From: Pseudomonas sp. PA15(2017)
GTDB taxonomy: Bacteria; Pseudomonadota; Gammaproteobacteria; Pseudomonadales; Pseudomonadaceae
Length of the DNA stretch: 64,000 bases
Direction of reading: 5' to 3'
Assembly: GCF_001945395.1 (NCBI RefSeq)
Contig: NZ_MSXV01000050.1
Location: 104,479 to 168,478, forward strand
The notes below the pieces were generated by a model. The model was not told the origin of the DNA, did no database searches, and saw only the letters and a program-made list of their open reading frames with translations. Positions 44,245 through 53,588 of this stretch are shown here, piece by piece. Within the stretch, counting starts at the first letter, position 1. Every line of letters starts with the position of its first letter. The translations under genes were made by a program, and so were the position numbers.

Positions 44245-45102
44245 ATGAACGACTCAGCGCGCGGCCTGCTGCTGGTTACCAGCGGTATCGTGCTGCTCAG
44301 CTTCGATGGCCTGCTGGTGCGCTTGGTGCAGGCCGATGGCTGGAGCATCGTGTTCTGGCGCGGGCTGCTGATGTTCATCGCCCTGGGCGCCTTTTCGCTA
44401 TCGGCCAAAAGCCGCACGAGCCTGCGGGCCAAGCCGCTGCCGAGCGTCGTGTCGGCGGCACTGCTGGCCTTGATCTCGATTTTCTTCGTGCTGGCGATCA
44501 TTCACACCACGGTGGCCAACGTGGTGGTCATCCTCAGTACCGCGCCGCTGTTCGCCGCCTTGTTCACGCGCTTCGTCCTGCACGAGGCGGTGGCCGTGCG
44601 CACCTGGCTGGCGATCGGCGTGGCGACGCTGGGCATCGTGCTGGTGTTCGCCGGCTCCTTCAGCGCCAGCGACCTGCTGGGCAACGGTTACGCGTTGCTG
44701 TCCTCGGCCGCGCTGGGCGCCAACCTCACCTTGCTGCGCCGCCATTCCAGCCTCGCCCGCATGCCGCTGATCGCCCTTGGCGGGCTGGTGGCCGCGCTGA
44801 TCGCCCTGCCCAAGGCGCAGCCCCTGGGCCTGGACTCGGCCAGTTACCTGGCGCTGGGCATCATGGGGCTGGTGCAGATGCCGGTGGCCACCCTGCTGAT
44901 CAACAGCGCGACGCGCTACCTGCCATCTGCCGAAGTGGCGCTGTTCTATCTGCTGGAAAGCGTGCTGGGCACCTTGTGGGTCTGGTATTTCCTGAGCGAG
45001 GTACCGGCCCGAGCCACGCTGTACGGCGGTACGCTGGTAATCGCCACGCTGGTGGTGCATGCCGGCGTCACCCTGCGTGCGCGCCCCGCTCTTGCGGCAT
45101 GA
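44245..45102 (+). CDS. EamA/DMT family transporter
   Basis: A 285-residue drug/metabolite transporter with ten predicted helices in two EamA repeats (about 5-140 and 145-280). IVLLSFDGLLVRLVQADGWSIVFWRGLLMFI and LFARFVLHEAVAVRTWLAIGVATLGIVLVF in the first, and EVALFYLLESVLGTLWVWYFLSEVPARATLYGGTLVIATLVVHA in the second, follow the family. It probably exports a small amphipathic metabolite or amino acid; the substrate cannot be read. Start set by AAGGAA upstream of MNDSARG rather than the open frame's first ATG. Confidence 0.85.
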   Translation: MNDSARGLLLVTSGIVLLSFDGLLVRLVQADGWSIVFWRGLLMFIALGAFSLSAKSRTSLRAKPLPSVVSAALLALISIFFVLAIIHTTVANVVVILSTAPLFAALFTRFVLHEAVAVRTWLAIGVATLGIVLVFAGSFSASDLLGNGYALLSSAALGANLTLLRRHSSLARMPLIALGGLVAALIALPKAQPLGLDSASYLALGIMGLVQMPVATLLINSATRYLPSAEVALFYLLESVLGTLWVWYFLSEVPARATLYGGTLVIATLVVHAGVTLRARPALAA

Positions 45103-45204
45103 CCAGGCAGCGCGAATACGCACGCCCATGTCGACCCCAGACAACTGGACGATCCAAACGCCCCCTAAGGTGAACCCCCTTTCGTCCAACAACAGGAGCC
45201 GTTC

Positions 45205-45552
45205 ATGGCCAACAAACCGATCACCGTACTGCGCGACACCCAGCCCATGCCCGTGGTCGACGCCTGCAAGTGGGAACGTATCGAGGGCGAGCCGCACACG
45301 GTCAACCTCAACGCCTACACCAGCGACGACGGCAGCAAGATCATGGGCACCTGGATTTGCACACCGGGCAAATGGCGGGTCGAGTACGTGAAATGGGAGT
45401 ACTGCCACTTCCAGGAAGGCTACTGCATCATCACCCCGGACGGCATGGCGCCAATCCACCTCAAGGCCGGCGATATCTTCGTCATCGAGCCGGGCATGAA
45501 AGGCACCTGGGAAGTGGTCGAGACGGTGCGCAAGTATTTCGTATTCGCCTGA
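45205..45552 (+). CDS. Cupin-fold protein (DUF861/EutQ-like)
   Basis: A 115-residue single-domain cupin. GTWICTPGKWRVEYVKWEYCHFQEGYCIITPDGMAPIHLKAGDIFVIEPGMKGTWEVVETVRKYFVF matches the Cupin_3 pattern of the E. coli ethanolamine-protein EutQ and allantoin-linked enzymes. Such proteins often bind a metal and act on small ureides or amines; the usual histidine-rich metal triad is incomplete here (YCHFQEGY). A strong AACAGGAGC ribosome site precedes the ATG. It has no operon partner. Confidence 0.8.
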   Translation: MANKPITVLRDTQPMPVVDACKWERIEGEPHTVNLNAYTSDDGSKIMGTWICTPGKWRVEYVKWEYCHFQEGYCIITPDGMAPIHLKAGDIFVIEPGMKGTWEVVETVRKYFVFA

Positions 45553-45790
45553 CCTCCTTCGGTGACCGGCCACCGCCCGGGCGCGATGGCCGATTGTCAC
45601 GTCATTGGACGAGCGATTTCGATCCCGCTATGCAGCTCCAAGACACCTGCATAAATGAAGAAATATCAATCAGATAAAGGTTACGCTACGCATCGCCGTT
45701 ATTCCGCCGCGATAAATCTTTCGCAGTCATCGTGCATCTTGTAGCTTGTCTACGCCGTTTCGGCCCGACCATGACAAGAAGGGACATGAC

Positions 45791-46879
45791 ATGAACGACA
45801 CCCCGGCAATTGGCAACTCGCGCCGCCGTTTTCTCAAGCAATCGCTGATTTGCTCCGCTGCTGCCGCCAGCGCCGGCTCGCTGCTGCCGCAATTGGCGGG
45901 CGCCGCCCAGCCGCTCGGCCTGCGCTACCCCGACAGTGCCGTGCAGGTGCTCGATGACAGCTTCCTGCAACTGCGCCTGTTCAACGCCAGCGTGGAAAAA
46001 CTCGCCGATGGCCTGCGCTGGGCTGAAGGCCCGGTGTGGTTCGGTGATGGGCGCTACCTGCTGGTCAGCGATATTCCCAACAACCGCATCATGCGTTGGG
46101 ACGAGATCGGCCAGTCGCTCGCCGTCTACCGCCAGCCCTCCAACTACGCCAACGGCCTGGTGCGCGACACCCAGGGTCGGCTGATCGCCTGTGAAGGCTC
46201 CACCACCCAGGAGCTGGGGCGGCGCATCACCCGCACCGAGCACGACGGGCGCATCACCGTGCTGGCCGACAAATTCGAGGGCAAACGCTTCAATTCGCCG
46301 AACGACCTGGTGGTCAAGCGTGACGGCTCGGTGTGGTTCACCGACCCGCCCTTCCAGACCGGCAATTTCTATGAGGGCTACAAGATCGAGCCCGAGCTGC
46401 CCCATGGCGTCTACCGCATCGATGGCGAAACCGGCCAGGTCACCCGCGTGGCCGACGACCTGGATGGCCCCAACGGCCTGTGCTTTTCGCCGGACGAGAA
46501 GACCCTGTACATCGTCGAAGGGCGCGCCAAGCCCAACCGCCTGGTCTGGGCCTACGCGGTAAACGACGACGGCACCCTCGGCCAGCGCCGCAAGCACGTC
46601 GAAGCCACCGACACCGGCGCACTGGACGGCATCAAATGCGATGAGTTCGGCAACCTGTGGTGCGGCTGGGGCAGCAACGGCTCGGCAGAAAGCGAGCCGG
46701 AAAAGCTCGACGGCGTGCGAGTGTTCAATAACGAAGGCAAGGCCATCGGCCATATCACCCTGCCCGAACGCTGCGCCAACCTGTGCTTCGGCGGCGAGAA
46801 AGGCAACCGTCTGTTCATGGCCAGCAGCCATGCGATCTATTCGATCTTCGTGAATGCCCGGGGCGCTACCCTGGTGTGA
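45791..46879 (+). CDS. Tat-exported SMP-30/gluconolactonase-like protein
   Basis: A 362-residue protein with a twin-arginine signal (SRRRFLKQS, residues 10-18, then a hydrophobic AAAASAGSLLPQLAGAA), followed by a six-bladed propeller of the SMP-30/gluconolactonase type. Calcium-ligand motifs are seen as LRWAEGPVWFGDG (Glu), KRFNSPNDLVVKRDGSVWFTDPPF (Asn and Asp) and GALDGIKCDEFGNLWC (Asp). It probably hydrolyses a sugar lactone in the periplasm. Start chosen because AAGGGA precedes it and it completes the Tat signal. Confidence 0.87.
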   Translation: MNDTPAIGNSRRRFLKQSLICSAAAASAGSLLPQLAGAAQPLGLRYPDSAVQVLDDSFLQLRLFNASVEKLADGLRWAEGPVWFGDGRYLLVSDIPNNRIMRWDEIGQSLAVYRQPSNYANGLVRDTQGRLIACEGSTTQELGRRITRTEHDGRITVLADKFEGKRFNSPNDLVVKRDGSVWFTDPPFQTGNFYEGYKIEPELPHGVYRIDGETGQVTRVADDLDGPNGLCFSPDEKTLYIVEGRAKPNRLVWAYAVNDDGTLGQRRKHVEATDTGALDGIKCDEFGNLWCGWGSNGSAESEPEKLDGVRVFNNEGKAIGHITLPERCANLCFGGEKGNRLFMASSHAIYSIFVNARGATLV

Positions 46880-46887
46880 ACGACACC

Positions 46888-46916
46888 GATCATGCCCGGC
46901 CAACCCGGGCGTGATC
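46888..46916 (+). terminator. Hairpin after the SMP-30 gene
   Basis: GATCATGCCCGG, short loop, CCGGGCGTGATC: a 12-bp stem with one mismatch, 9 bp past the stop. It lacks a clean T-run, so termination is likely but not sure. Confidence 0.5.
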
Positions 46917-47081
46917 GCAGGGTTGCGTTGACGCACTCCCCACGCACTACAAAATAACCCTAGTAGCACAGGGCCAGCTTCGGGCAAAATTGCCCACATT
47001 CATCTCCTCCCCAATCAAACGGCGCAATTGCCAGGACGCGCCGGCAATCTCGTGCGCCAAGGCGGCCCGAAGGACGTTTCA

Positions 47082-48116
47082 ATGCTGGCTCCAGTCGATC
47101 ACAGCGATCAGTCCAGGCGCAGGATGTTCAAGACCCTGCTCTGGGTGACCATGTGCTTCGGTGTGCTGTTTTCGGTGTTCAACGCCACCCGCGGGCTGTG
47201 GCTGCTGGTGGGCATCGAGGTCATCTACACGCTGCTGTCGCTGTACATGCTGGTGGTGGTCGAACGCACCCGCCACCTGCGCACGCTGACCATCGTCTAC
47301 CTGATTCCCTTCCTGGGGGTGATGATGGCCACCCTGGCCAACCCGAACACCTCGGTGGGTATCTTCGCCTGGATCCAGACCATCCCGATCATTCTCTACC
47401 TGCTGCTGGGCCTGCGCCTGGGGCTCATCGGCTCGATCCTGTTCGTCAGCCTGGGGCTGTACCTGTACACCCAGCATTACGCCGAGAAGAACCCGGGCGA
47501 CAGCCTGGGCTTTCTGCTCGACATCGGCATGGCGACCCTGGCGATCACCATCTTCTCCCACACCTACGAACACACCCGCGCGCAGACCGAGAAGCGCCTG
47601 ATGGAGCTGATCAGCACCGACTACCTGACCGGCCTGGCGAACCGCTCCAAACTGACCGAAATCTTCGCCCGCGAGCGTGCCCACGCGCAACGCAACGACA
47701 CGCCGCTGGCCCTGGTTTACCTGGATATCGATCATTTCAAGCAGATCAACGACCGCTTCGGCCATGAAACCGGCGACCAGGCCCTGCGCCATTTCGCCAG
47801 CGTTCTGTCCCAGCGCTTGCGCACCACCGACCTGCTGTGCCGGCTCGGCGGCGAGGAATTCGCCGCCCTGCTGCCCAACACCACGGCTGCACAGGCCAGC
47901 GCAATCGCCGAGGAGCTGCGCGAGCGGCTGGCCAGCACGCCGATGGTGGTCAGCGGTACGCCCATGCAGATGACCCTCAGCGCCGGCGTGGCCAACCTGG
48001 GCCAGGACGGCGAGCGCCTGGACGAGCTGATGAACGCGGCCGACAAGCGCACCTATGCGGCCAAACGTGCGGGCCGCAACCGGGTGGTCAGCGATGAGGC
48101 ACTCGCCCTCGGCTGA
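47082..48116 (+). CDS. Membrane-bound diguanylate cyclase (GGEEF, intact I-site)
   Basis: A 344-residue protein with about six helices in the N-terminal 155 residues and a C-terminal GGDEF domain. STDYLTGLANRSKL begins the domain, LVYLDIDHFKQINDRFGHETGDQAL carries the metal-binding acid, RTTD (247-250) is a proper RxxD inhibitory site five residues before GGEEF (256-260). It should synthesise c-di-GMP under product feedback. Start set at MLAPVDH because AAGGA precedes it. An HDOD gene follows 150 bp later in the same direction. Confidence 0.9.
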   Translation: MLAPVDHSDQSRRRMFKTLLWVTMCFGVLFSVFNATRGLWLLVGIEVIYTLLSLYMLVVVERTRHLRTLTIVYLIPFLGVMMATLANPNTSVGIFAWIQTIPIILYLLLGLRLGLIGSILFVSLGLYLYTQHYAEKNPGDSLGFLLDIGMATLAITIFSHTYEHTRAQTEKRLMELISTDYLTGLANRSKLTEIFARERAHAQRNDTPLALVYLDIDHFKQINDRFGHETGDQALRHFASVLSQRLRTTDLLCRLGGEEFAALLPNTTAAQASAIAEELRERLASTPMVVSGTPMQMTLSAGVANLGQDGERLDELMNAADKRTYAAKRAGRNRVVSDEALALG

Positions 48117-48265
48117 TCACGGGTTGGCGTTGAAAAACCGAGCTTTTTTCCTGACGAAGCGAGCCCCTGCACGGTGAAAAGCCGGCTTGAGGCCTGGCAA
48201 GCGTCATCAGCGCGGCTATGCTGAAACTCCATATCGTCCCCGCGGATCGTTCCCAGGAGCTTCAT

Positions 48266-49087
48266 ATGGATATCGCCAGCCTGTTTGCCGAATTGCACAC
48301 CCTGCCCACCGTCCCGAAGGTCGCCCAGGATCTGATCCAGCAGTTCGACAACCCCTCCACTAGCCTGGAAAGCGTGGCCCGCAATATCGAGCGTGACCCG
48401 GTGATCGCCGCCAAGGTGCTGCGCCTGGCCAACTCGGCGCGCTTTCGCGGCTCGCGCGATGCCAGCAGCGTAGAGGACGCCGCCATGCGCCTGGGTTTCA
48501 ACACCCTGCGCACTCTGGTACTGGCTTCTGCCATGACCGGCGCCTTCAAGGTCGATACCGGCTTCAACCTGAAGAAATTCTGGCTGCGCAGTTTCCGCGT
48601 GGCGAGCATCGCCCGCACCCTGGCCAAACAGTCGAAGCTCGACGCAGATGCCGCCTTTACCTGTGGAATGATGCACAACATCGGCGAGCTGCTGATCCAG
48701 ACCGGCGCCCCGGATTTCGCCCGTCGCCTCAACCGCCACCCACAACGTGAGGCCGCGGCCCAGGCCGCCGAGGAAACCCTGCAACTGGGCTTCGGCTACC
48801 CGGAAGTCGGCGCCGAACTGGCACGCCGCTGGCAGTTGCCGGCACTGATCCAGAACGCCATCGCCTACCAGAACAAACCGACCCAGGCGCCGGGCGACGG
48901 CCAGTATGCGCGCCTGGTGGCGCAGGCTATCCACGTCGAGGAAAGCCTTGAGGCCCACGGCCTGGGCGATGCAGCCAAACAGGAGCTGGAGGGCCCGCTG
49001 TTCGACGGCGTGGACCTGAACAAGTTGTTCGATGCCCTGCCCGCCGTGCTGGAAGCGGACAAGGCGTTTGGCCAATTGCTGGGCTGA
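48266..49087 (+). CDS. HDOD domain protein
   Basis: A 273-residue HDOD protein (HD-related output domain). LHTLPTVPKVAQDLIQQFDNPSTSLESVARNIERDPVIAAKVLRLANSARF is the typical start and ADAAFTCGMMHNIGELLIQ the partly preserved HD-like site, where the catalytic HD pair is replaced. HDOD proteins take part in signal relay and motility without known enzyme activity. Start set by AGGAG ahead of MDIASLF. Its place after a diguanylate cyclase suggests a shared signalling role. Confidence 0.88.
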   Translation: MDIASLFAELHTLPTVPKVAQDLIQQFDNPSTSLESVARNIERDPVIAAKVLRLANSARFRGSRDASSVEDAAMRLGFNTLRTLVLASAMTGAFKVDTGFNLKKFWLRSFRVASIARTLAKQSKLDADAAFTCGMMHNIGELLIQTGAPDFARRLNRHPQREAAAQAAEETLQLGFGYPEVGAELARRWQLPALIQNAIAYQNKPTQAPGDGQYARLVAQAIHVEESLEAHGLGDAAKQELEGPLFDGVDLNKLFDALPAVLEADKAFGQLLG

Positions 49088-49747
49088 AGATAGGCAGCGC
49101 ATCCCGAAGAGTCCTGACAACAGCCCCGACGCATTCGCGGGCTGCAGTCAGCTACGGCAACGGGCCTCTTCCTCATTGGTCGACGTCGCAGACGTGCCAG
49201 CTGTCTGCCCCAGGCCTCAGTGCCTGGAGCGGCCACCCTGATCTCGCCAGATTCCTCCTCATGCAACTAACGAGCATCCGGCTCGGATGCACTGTTAAAT
49301 AAAGAAGCGAACATCACGGCGATCCACATCGCAACTGCCCTGATGCCCCCTTGACCGGCGCCCATTGGTCGAAGTCCAGACTCCTACAGTCAGGCATCGC
49401 GGGGGTTGCTGCGCGTCCTGGTGGCCATGCACGAACGGCAGCCACCCGGCTGGAGCCGTAATCTGCGAGCCGTACACGATTGTTAGAACTTAACGCCCCT
49501 CGAGACGCTCATAGCAGCGCCCTGGCATCAGCTATCGTTTCGCCAGCATGCGCCAGATCAACTAGGCTGCCTAACATGCAACTCATAGTTGCATCCCTAC
49601 ATCAATCACTGTTTCAAACCGCGTTTGTTTTCGCCGACCCTGATCTCGCCGTCACGCCGTAGCGGATGCGACCAAGTGAACACTGCCGATAAACGATCGA
49701 AAACCGTCCGAGCCCACCACGCACCCGCCAACTCAAGAGAAGATCCC
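49088..49747. other. Long intergenic region before a chemoreceptor
   Basis: 660 bp without a supported gene. Scattered open frames of up to 60-70 codons have no ribosome site or domain. No terminator or repeat was recognised with confidence; the 3' end should hold the promoter of the chemoreceptor gene. Confidence 0.4.
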
Positions 49748-51394
49748 ATGTCCCAATCCCGCCAGTTGTCCACCCGAACGACGCTCTCCCTGAGCTACGC
49801 CGTTCTGGTATTGCTACTGTTGTTGGTAGCCGGTGCCTCGCTGTATCAACTGTCGGCGGTCAACGACAGCTTCTCACGCTACATCAACGGCCTCGACCAC
49901 CGCGCCAAGCTGGCCAGCTTGCTGGCCAACGCGTCCAAGGAACGGGCCATCGCCCTGCGTAACCTGGTGCTGATCACCGACCACGGCGAGCGCAACGCCC
50001 AGCGCTCGGCAATCAATGCTGCCAACGAACTGGTGACGCGGGAGCTGGATGCCCTGGGCCGGGAAATCGACCGTGACCCCGACGTATCGCCAGCCGCACG
50101 CAACCTGTTCAACGACATCAAGGCCATCGAGCAACGCTACGAGCCAGTGGCCCTGCGCATCGCCGAGCATGTGTTCGCCGGCGAGGACGCCGTAGCCATC
50201 GCCATGATCTCCCAGCAATGCACACCGCTGCTCAACAACCTGACCCAGGCCATCAACGCCTACCTGACCTACACCGAGAATGTGGCCGGCGAGCAACTGG
50301 CGCAGAACGATGCAAACTACCGCCAGCAACGCAACCTGCTGATCGGCATCGCCATGTTCTCGGCCCTGCTGGCCGTGCTGCTCGGCCATCTGATCACCCG
50401 TGGCCTGCTGCGTGCCCTGGGCGCCGAGCCAAGCGATCTGGACCGCCTCGCACAACAGGTGGCCGAGGGCGACCTGCGCCAAGCCGACGGTAGCGCCAGC
50501 GGCCACGGTGTGCACGGTTCGCTGCGCAAGATGCAGGGCAACCTGCGCGATATGGCTCAGCGCATCGACGCCTCCTCGCAGTCGGTGGCGGCTGCCAGTC
50601 AGGAACTGGCCGAATCCAGCCAACTGAATGCCGACGGGGTGGCCAGCGCACAGTTGCAGATCGAGCAGATCGTCACCGCCATTCACGAGATGTCGGCCAC
50701 CGTGCAAGAAGTGGCGCGTAACGCGGAGACCGCCGCGCTGGCCGCAGGCGAAGCGGATACCGCCGCGGTGGAAGGCCAGGACAAGACCCGTCACGCGGTT
50801 CATCTGATTGGCAACCTGGCTGAGGTCATCGACCACTCGGCCGAAGCGATGGCCAACCTCAAGCAGCAGAGCGTCAACATCGGCAGCGTGCTGGACGTGA
50901 TCAAGGCAGTCGCCGATCAGACCAACCTGCTGGCCCTCAACGCCGCCATCGAGGCGGCACGGGCCGGCGAGGCCGGGCGCGGTTTCGCCGTGGTCGCCGA
51001 CGAGGTCCGTGGCCTGGCCCAGCGTACCCAGGGCGCAACGGCGGAAATCGAAGGCCTGATCGGCAACCTGCAGCGCATTACCGACGAAGCCGCGCAGTAC
51101 ATGCAGCACTGCCAGGCGTCCAGCCAGCAGTCGGTCGAGGGCGTGTCCCAGGCCGGCGAGACGGTGGCGCGGATCGTCGCCATGATCGAACGCATCAACG
51201 GCATGAACCAGCAGATCGCCGCGGCGGCCGAGGAACAGAGCACGGTGGCCGAACAGATCAACCAGAGCGTCGTCACCGTGCGCGACAGCAGTGCCCAATC
51301 GGCCCAGGCCTTCGCCGCCACTCAGCGCGAGAGCGAGAGCCTGGCTCGCACCAGCGAAGCCCTGCGCGAGAACATCAGCCGCTTCCAGCTGTAA
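49748..51394 (+). CDS. Methyl-accepting chemotaxis protein (transmembrane, 4HB-type sensor)
   Basis: A 548-residue chemoreceptor. TM1 is about 12-32 ([21 protein letters not shown]), the periplasmic part (about 33-195, helix-rich [34 protein letters not shown]) fits a four-helix-bundle MCP sensor, TM2 about 200-220, then a HAMP region (about 221-275) and the signalling hairpin with the conserved core [39 protein letters not shown]. Ligand unknown. Start set at MSQSRQL with GAGAAG upstream. Confidence 0.92.
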   Translation: MSQSRQLSTRTTLSLSYAVLVLLLLLVAGASLYQLSAVNDSFSRYINGLDHRAKLASLLANASKERAIALRNLVLITDHGERNAQRSAINAANELVTRELDALGREIDRDPDVSPAARNLFNDIKAIEQRYEPVALRIAEHVFAGEDAVAIAMISQQCTPLLNNLTQAINAYLTYTENVAGEQLAQNDANYRQQRNLLIGIAMFSALLAVLLGHLITRGLLRALGAEPSDLDRLAQQVAEGDLRQADGSASGHGVHGSLRKMQGNLRDMAQRIDASSQSVAAASQELAESSQLNADGVASAQLQIEQIVTAIHEMSATVQEVARNAETAALAAGEADTAAVEGQDKTRHAVHLIGNLAEVIDHSAEAMANLKQQSVNIGSVLDVIKAVADQTNLLALNAAIEAARAGEAGRGFAVVADEVRGLAQRTQGATAEIEGLIGNLQRITDEAAQYMQHCQASSQQSVEGVSQAGETVARIVAMIERINGMNQQIAAAAEEQSTVAEQINQSVVTVRDSSAQSAQAFAATQRESESLARTSEALRENISRFQL

Positions 51395-51460
51395 AAACCT
51401 GTTCACGCTCTTGGGGTACCCGGGCCCCCGTTGCGATGGAACGACGAAAAATCGGCTGTT

Positions 51461-51510
51461 TGTGGGAGCGCGCCATGCGCACGAAATCGCGGGCGTGGCC
51501 CGCTCCCACA
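51461..51510. repeat. REP-type hairpin (TGTGGGAGCGCGCC)
   Basis: TGTGGGAGCGCGCCATGCGC, 10-bp loop, GGGCGTGGCCCGCTCCCACA. The arms pair along most of their length, and the element belongs with those at 6981 and 63452. It lies in the 366-bp gap after the chemoreceptor gene. Confidence 0.75.
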
Positions 51511-51760
51511 GTGGCTCTTCGACAGGCCGCGTACCCCGATCATGTTGAAAAATTCTGCCCAAAGGGCGCATTGCCTTCGCTGCGGTCTGAGCCATTTGCG
51601 GGGCAGAACTGCACGGGATTTCACCTGGCAGCGCACTAATCAGCGGCGTTTGAGCCCCTGAATAGGCCGCTCTGGCCAACACGATCTTTCAACAGAATCG
51701 CCCCCTGGCGGTCATCGCCCCGCACGCCGCGTCGAAGGCAGGATTTCTGCCGGTAGGCGC

Positions 51761-52177
51761 TCACTCGCGGCCAGGTTTGCTGGCGGTGGCGGCGGCGCTC
51801 TGGGCGAAGGCCATGATCACGTCGCGCACTACCTTGCGCTGCTGGGCCGGCAGCGCCAGGAAGGCCTCCACCGCCTCGCGCTCGGGATAAAAGCTTGGGT
51901 CTTCCCAACGCCCGCGTTGCTCCCGTGCGGCCAGGGCGGCGCGCTCGCCGAAACGCAGCGCCTGTGGCTCGATGCGCAACCATTCGGCCAGCACTTGCAG
52001 CTTGTCCTGGGAGGGAATGGCCTGGCCGCGCAGCCAACGTGATACCGCCTGGAAGGTTACGGAGCGGCCCCAATAGCGGGAGTTGAACTCCCGCTCCAGC
52101 ACAGCGGGACGATCAGGGTAGCCCGCAGCGAGCATGGCGTCGCGCAGGCGCTGGGCGAATTCGGTTTTCTCAGTCAT
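51761..52177 (-). CDS. XRE-type phage-repressor-like regulator
   Basis: A 138-residue DNA-binding protein. MTEKTEFAQRLRDAMLAAGYPDRPAVLEREFNSRYWGRSVTFQAVSRWLRGQAIPSQDKLQVLAEWL is a helix-turn-helix of the cI/Cro group, and the C-terminal part (PEREAVEAFLALPAQQRKVVRDVIMAF) is a short helical dimerisation region. It lacks a LexA-type protease domain. It is divergent from a Bro-N gene with repeated AT-rich sites in between. The start at 52177 was chosen over 52204 because one repeat of the presumed operator lies between the two. Confidence 0.8.
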   Translation of the reverse strand: MTEKTEFAQRLRDAMLAAGYPDRPAVLEREFNSRYWGRSVTFQAVSRWLRGQAIPSQDKLQVLAEWLRIEPQALRFGERAALAAREQRGRWEDPSFYPEREAVEAFLALPAQQRKVVRDVIMAFAQSAAATASKPGRE

Positions 52178-52187
52178 GGGGCGGACG

Positions 52188-52242
52188 TTAAATTCCGCTT
52201 CCATGCTTGATTGAACATACGATTGAATTCTAAATTAAATTC
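52188..52242. promoter_or_regulatory. AT-rich repeated sites between XRE and Bro-N genes
   Basis: TTAAATTC at 52188-52195 and 52235-52242, and GATTGAA at 52209-52215 and 52221-52227 (12 bp apart). The stretch is strikingly AT-rich for this genome. The pattern resembles phage-type operators overlapping divergent promoters; no binding is shown. Confidence 0.5.
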
Positions 52243-52291
52243 ATGGTTTCATGACAGCCAGCGCAATGCAGATAATGCAAAGGGAGGCGTC

Positions 52292-52750
52292 ATGAACAAG
52301 GTATGGTCGTTTCACTTCGAGGGAAAACACGTTGCCGTTCGCAACGGTGCCGATGGGCGCCTCTGGTTTTCTGCAGAAACCATCTGTTCAGCTCTGCAGT
52401 ATTCGGACAGCCAGGCCGCGCTGCTCTATCACTGTGACCCGGGCGGCATTGTGTTCGGCAACGAGCAATCGCCGCAGGCGATGATCGACTTGCGCAATGT
52501 TCTGCAACTGACTCATCACAGCCCTCCAAACCGCGCCACACGGCTGTACGACTGGTTGTGCCGGATCGTTTTAACGTCACAGCTCGACCAGTCAGCCAAA
52601 CCGCAGCGCCATAAACTCGCCACCGGGGACCATCACCTGCAACTGCTGCACTGGCAGGAAGCCTGGTGGTTGTCGATGCAGGATGCGGTAACGCTGTTCG
52701 GTGCTGGTGAGGACCCCATCAAGATCGCCAAATGCACGACCGCCCCGTAA
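52292..52750 (+). CDS. Bro-N domain protein (antirepressor-like)
   Basis: A 152-residue protein. HFEGKHVAVRNGADGRLWFSAETICSALQYSDSQAALLYHC is a Bro-N beta-hairpin-helix start (W-F-x-A-x-x-I), continued by AMIDLRNVLQLTHHSPPNRATRLYDWLCRIVLTSQL. The C-terminal LQLLHWQEAWWLSMQDAVTLF shares the LLHWQ box with the other Bro-N protein at 26351. In phages, Bro-N proteins often counter a cI-like repressor, and here an XRE repressor is the divergent neighbour. No other phage gene is present. The ribosome site is GGGAGGC 8 bp upstream. Confidence 0.75.
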   Translation: MNKVWSFHFEGKHVAVRNGADGRLWFSAETICSALQYSDSQAALLYHCDPGGIVFGNEQSPQAMIDLRNVLQLTHHSPPNRATRLYDWLCRIVLTSQLDQSAKPQRHKLATGDHHLQLLHWQEAWWLSMQDAVTLFGAGEDPIKIAKCTTAP

Positions 52751-52759
52751 CTCGGTGCG

Positions 52760-53404
52760 TCAACGGCCGCAGCACTGCTTGTACTTCTTGCCGCTGCCAC
52801 AGGTGCACGGGTCGTTACGGCCAACCTTGGTTTCTTCACGGCGTACCGGCAGCACCTGTTCCAGATGCTGCTGCCAGTAGTCGTACAGTGCCAGGGCCGC
52901 TGGCTCGACGGTGGCGACCGAGGCGTCGTATTGCTCATCGGACATGGCGTTGAGCGTCTCCACACCCTCTTCGCTGCCGTGCAGGGTAATGTTCGCCAGT
53001 GCTGTCTGCTGCGCCTCGGGCAGCTCGGCATCGATCCAGCCCGCCACCTGAGCGCCGCGCAGATAACCGGCGCACCACTGCGAGACGATGAGTTTCTCAC
53101 CCTTGCCATTGTCGTCGGCCAGGAAGATGGCCTCGTAATCGTCCGGCTCCTCGCCGAGCATATAGGCGGCTTCGCTCATCAGCTCGACAGCCAGCTTGGT
53201 GAAGCGCTCGCCTTCCTTGTCGTTGGCCCATTTGGGCAACTGCTCGGCCCAGATGGGCGGATACCAGATGCCAGGGTCGATCTGCCGAGGCCCGGACACG
53301 ATGGCCGCGAAATAACCGTCCAGTTCGCTGGCGGAAAGAATCGAGTCGTCGTTGCCATACTTGAGCAACAACTGATCGAGCTTTTCGAGCCCTCTGTTAT
53401 CCAT
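52760..53404 (-). CDS. YecA/UPF0149 family protein with C-terminal SEC-C motif
   Basis: A 214-residue protein with an N-terminal UPF0149 (YecA/YgfB) helical domain ([37 protein letters not shown]...) and a C-terminal zinc-binding SEC-C tail [19 protein letters not shown], the same motif as SecA's. Start set at the second ATG because AAGGA is correctly spaced for it. The function of YecA-type proteins is poorly known; a link to protein export is suggested by the SEC-C motif. Its stop lies 9 bp from that of the convergent Bro-N gene. Confidence 0.9.
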   Translation of the reverse strand: MDNRGLEKLDQLLLKYGNDDSILSASELDGYFAAIVSGPRQIDPGIWYPPIWAEQLPKWANDKEGERFTKLAVELMSEAAYMLGEEPDDYEAIFLADDNGKGEKLIVSQWCAGYLRGAQVAGWIDAELPEAQQTALANITLHGSEEGVETLNAMSDEQYDASVATVEPAALALYDYWQQHLEQVLPVRREETKVGRNDPCTCGSGKKYKQCCGR

Positions 53405-53588
53405 CGCAAACATCCTTCGAAAAAAAGGCCGCTACTTTCCCACAGATGGCCGGCCGCCAACAGCCTCACCAGCCGTCCGGCACATCACGGGTGCCGAGGC
53501 GGCGATGGCCCGGTACAATGCGCGCCAAACCGTGCCCCAGAGGAACGCTGCAGCGCCTGCAGCCCCTCGCTGCCTATAAAGAAAAACC

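Noticed and set aside
49874..51682. 602-codon open frame opposite the chemoreceptor gene
   Set aside because: Antisense frame to a well-supported MCP gene, low complexity, no domain.
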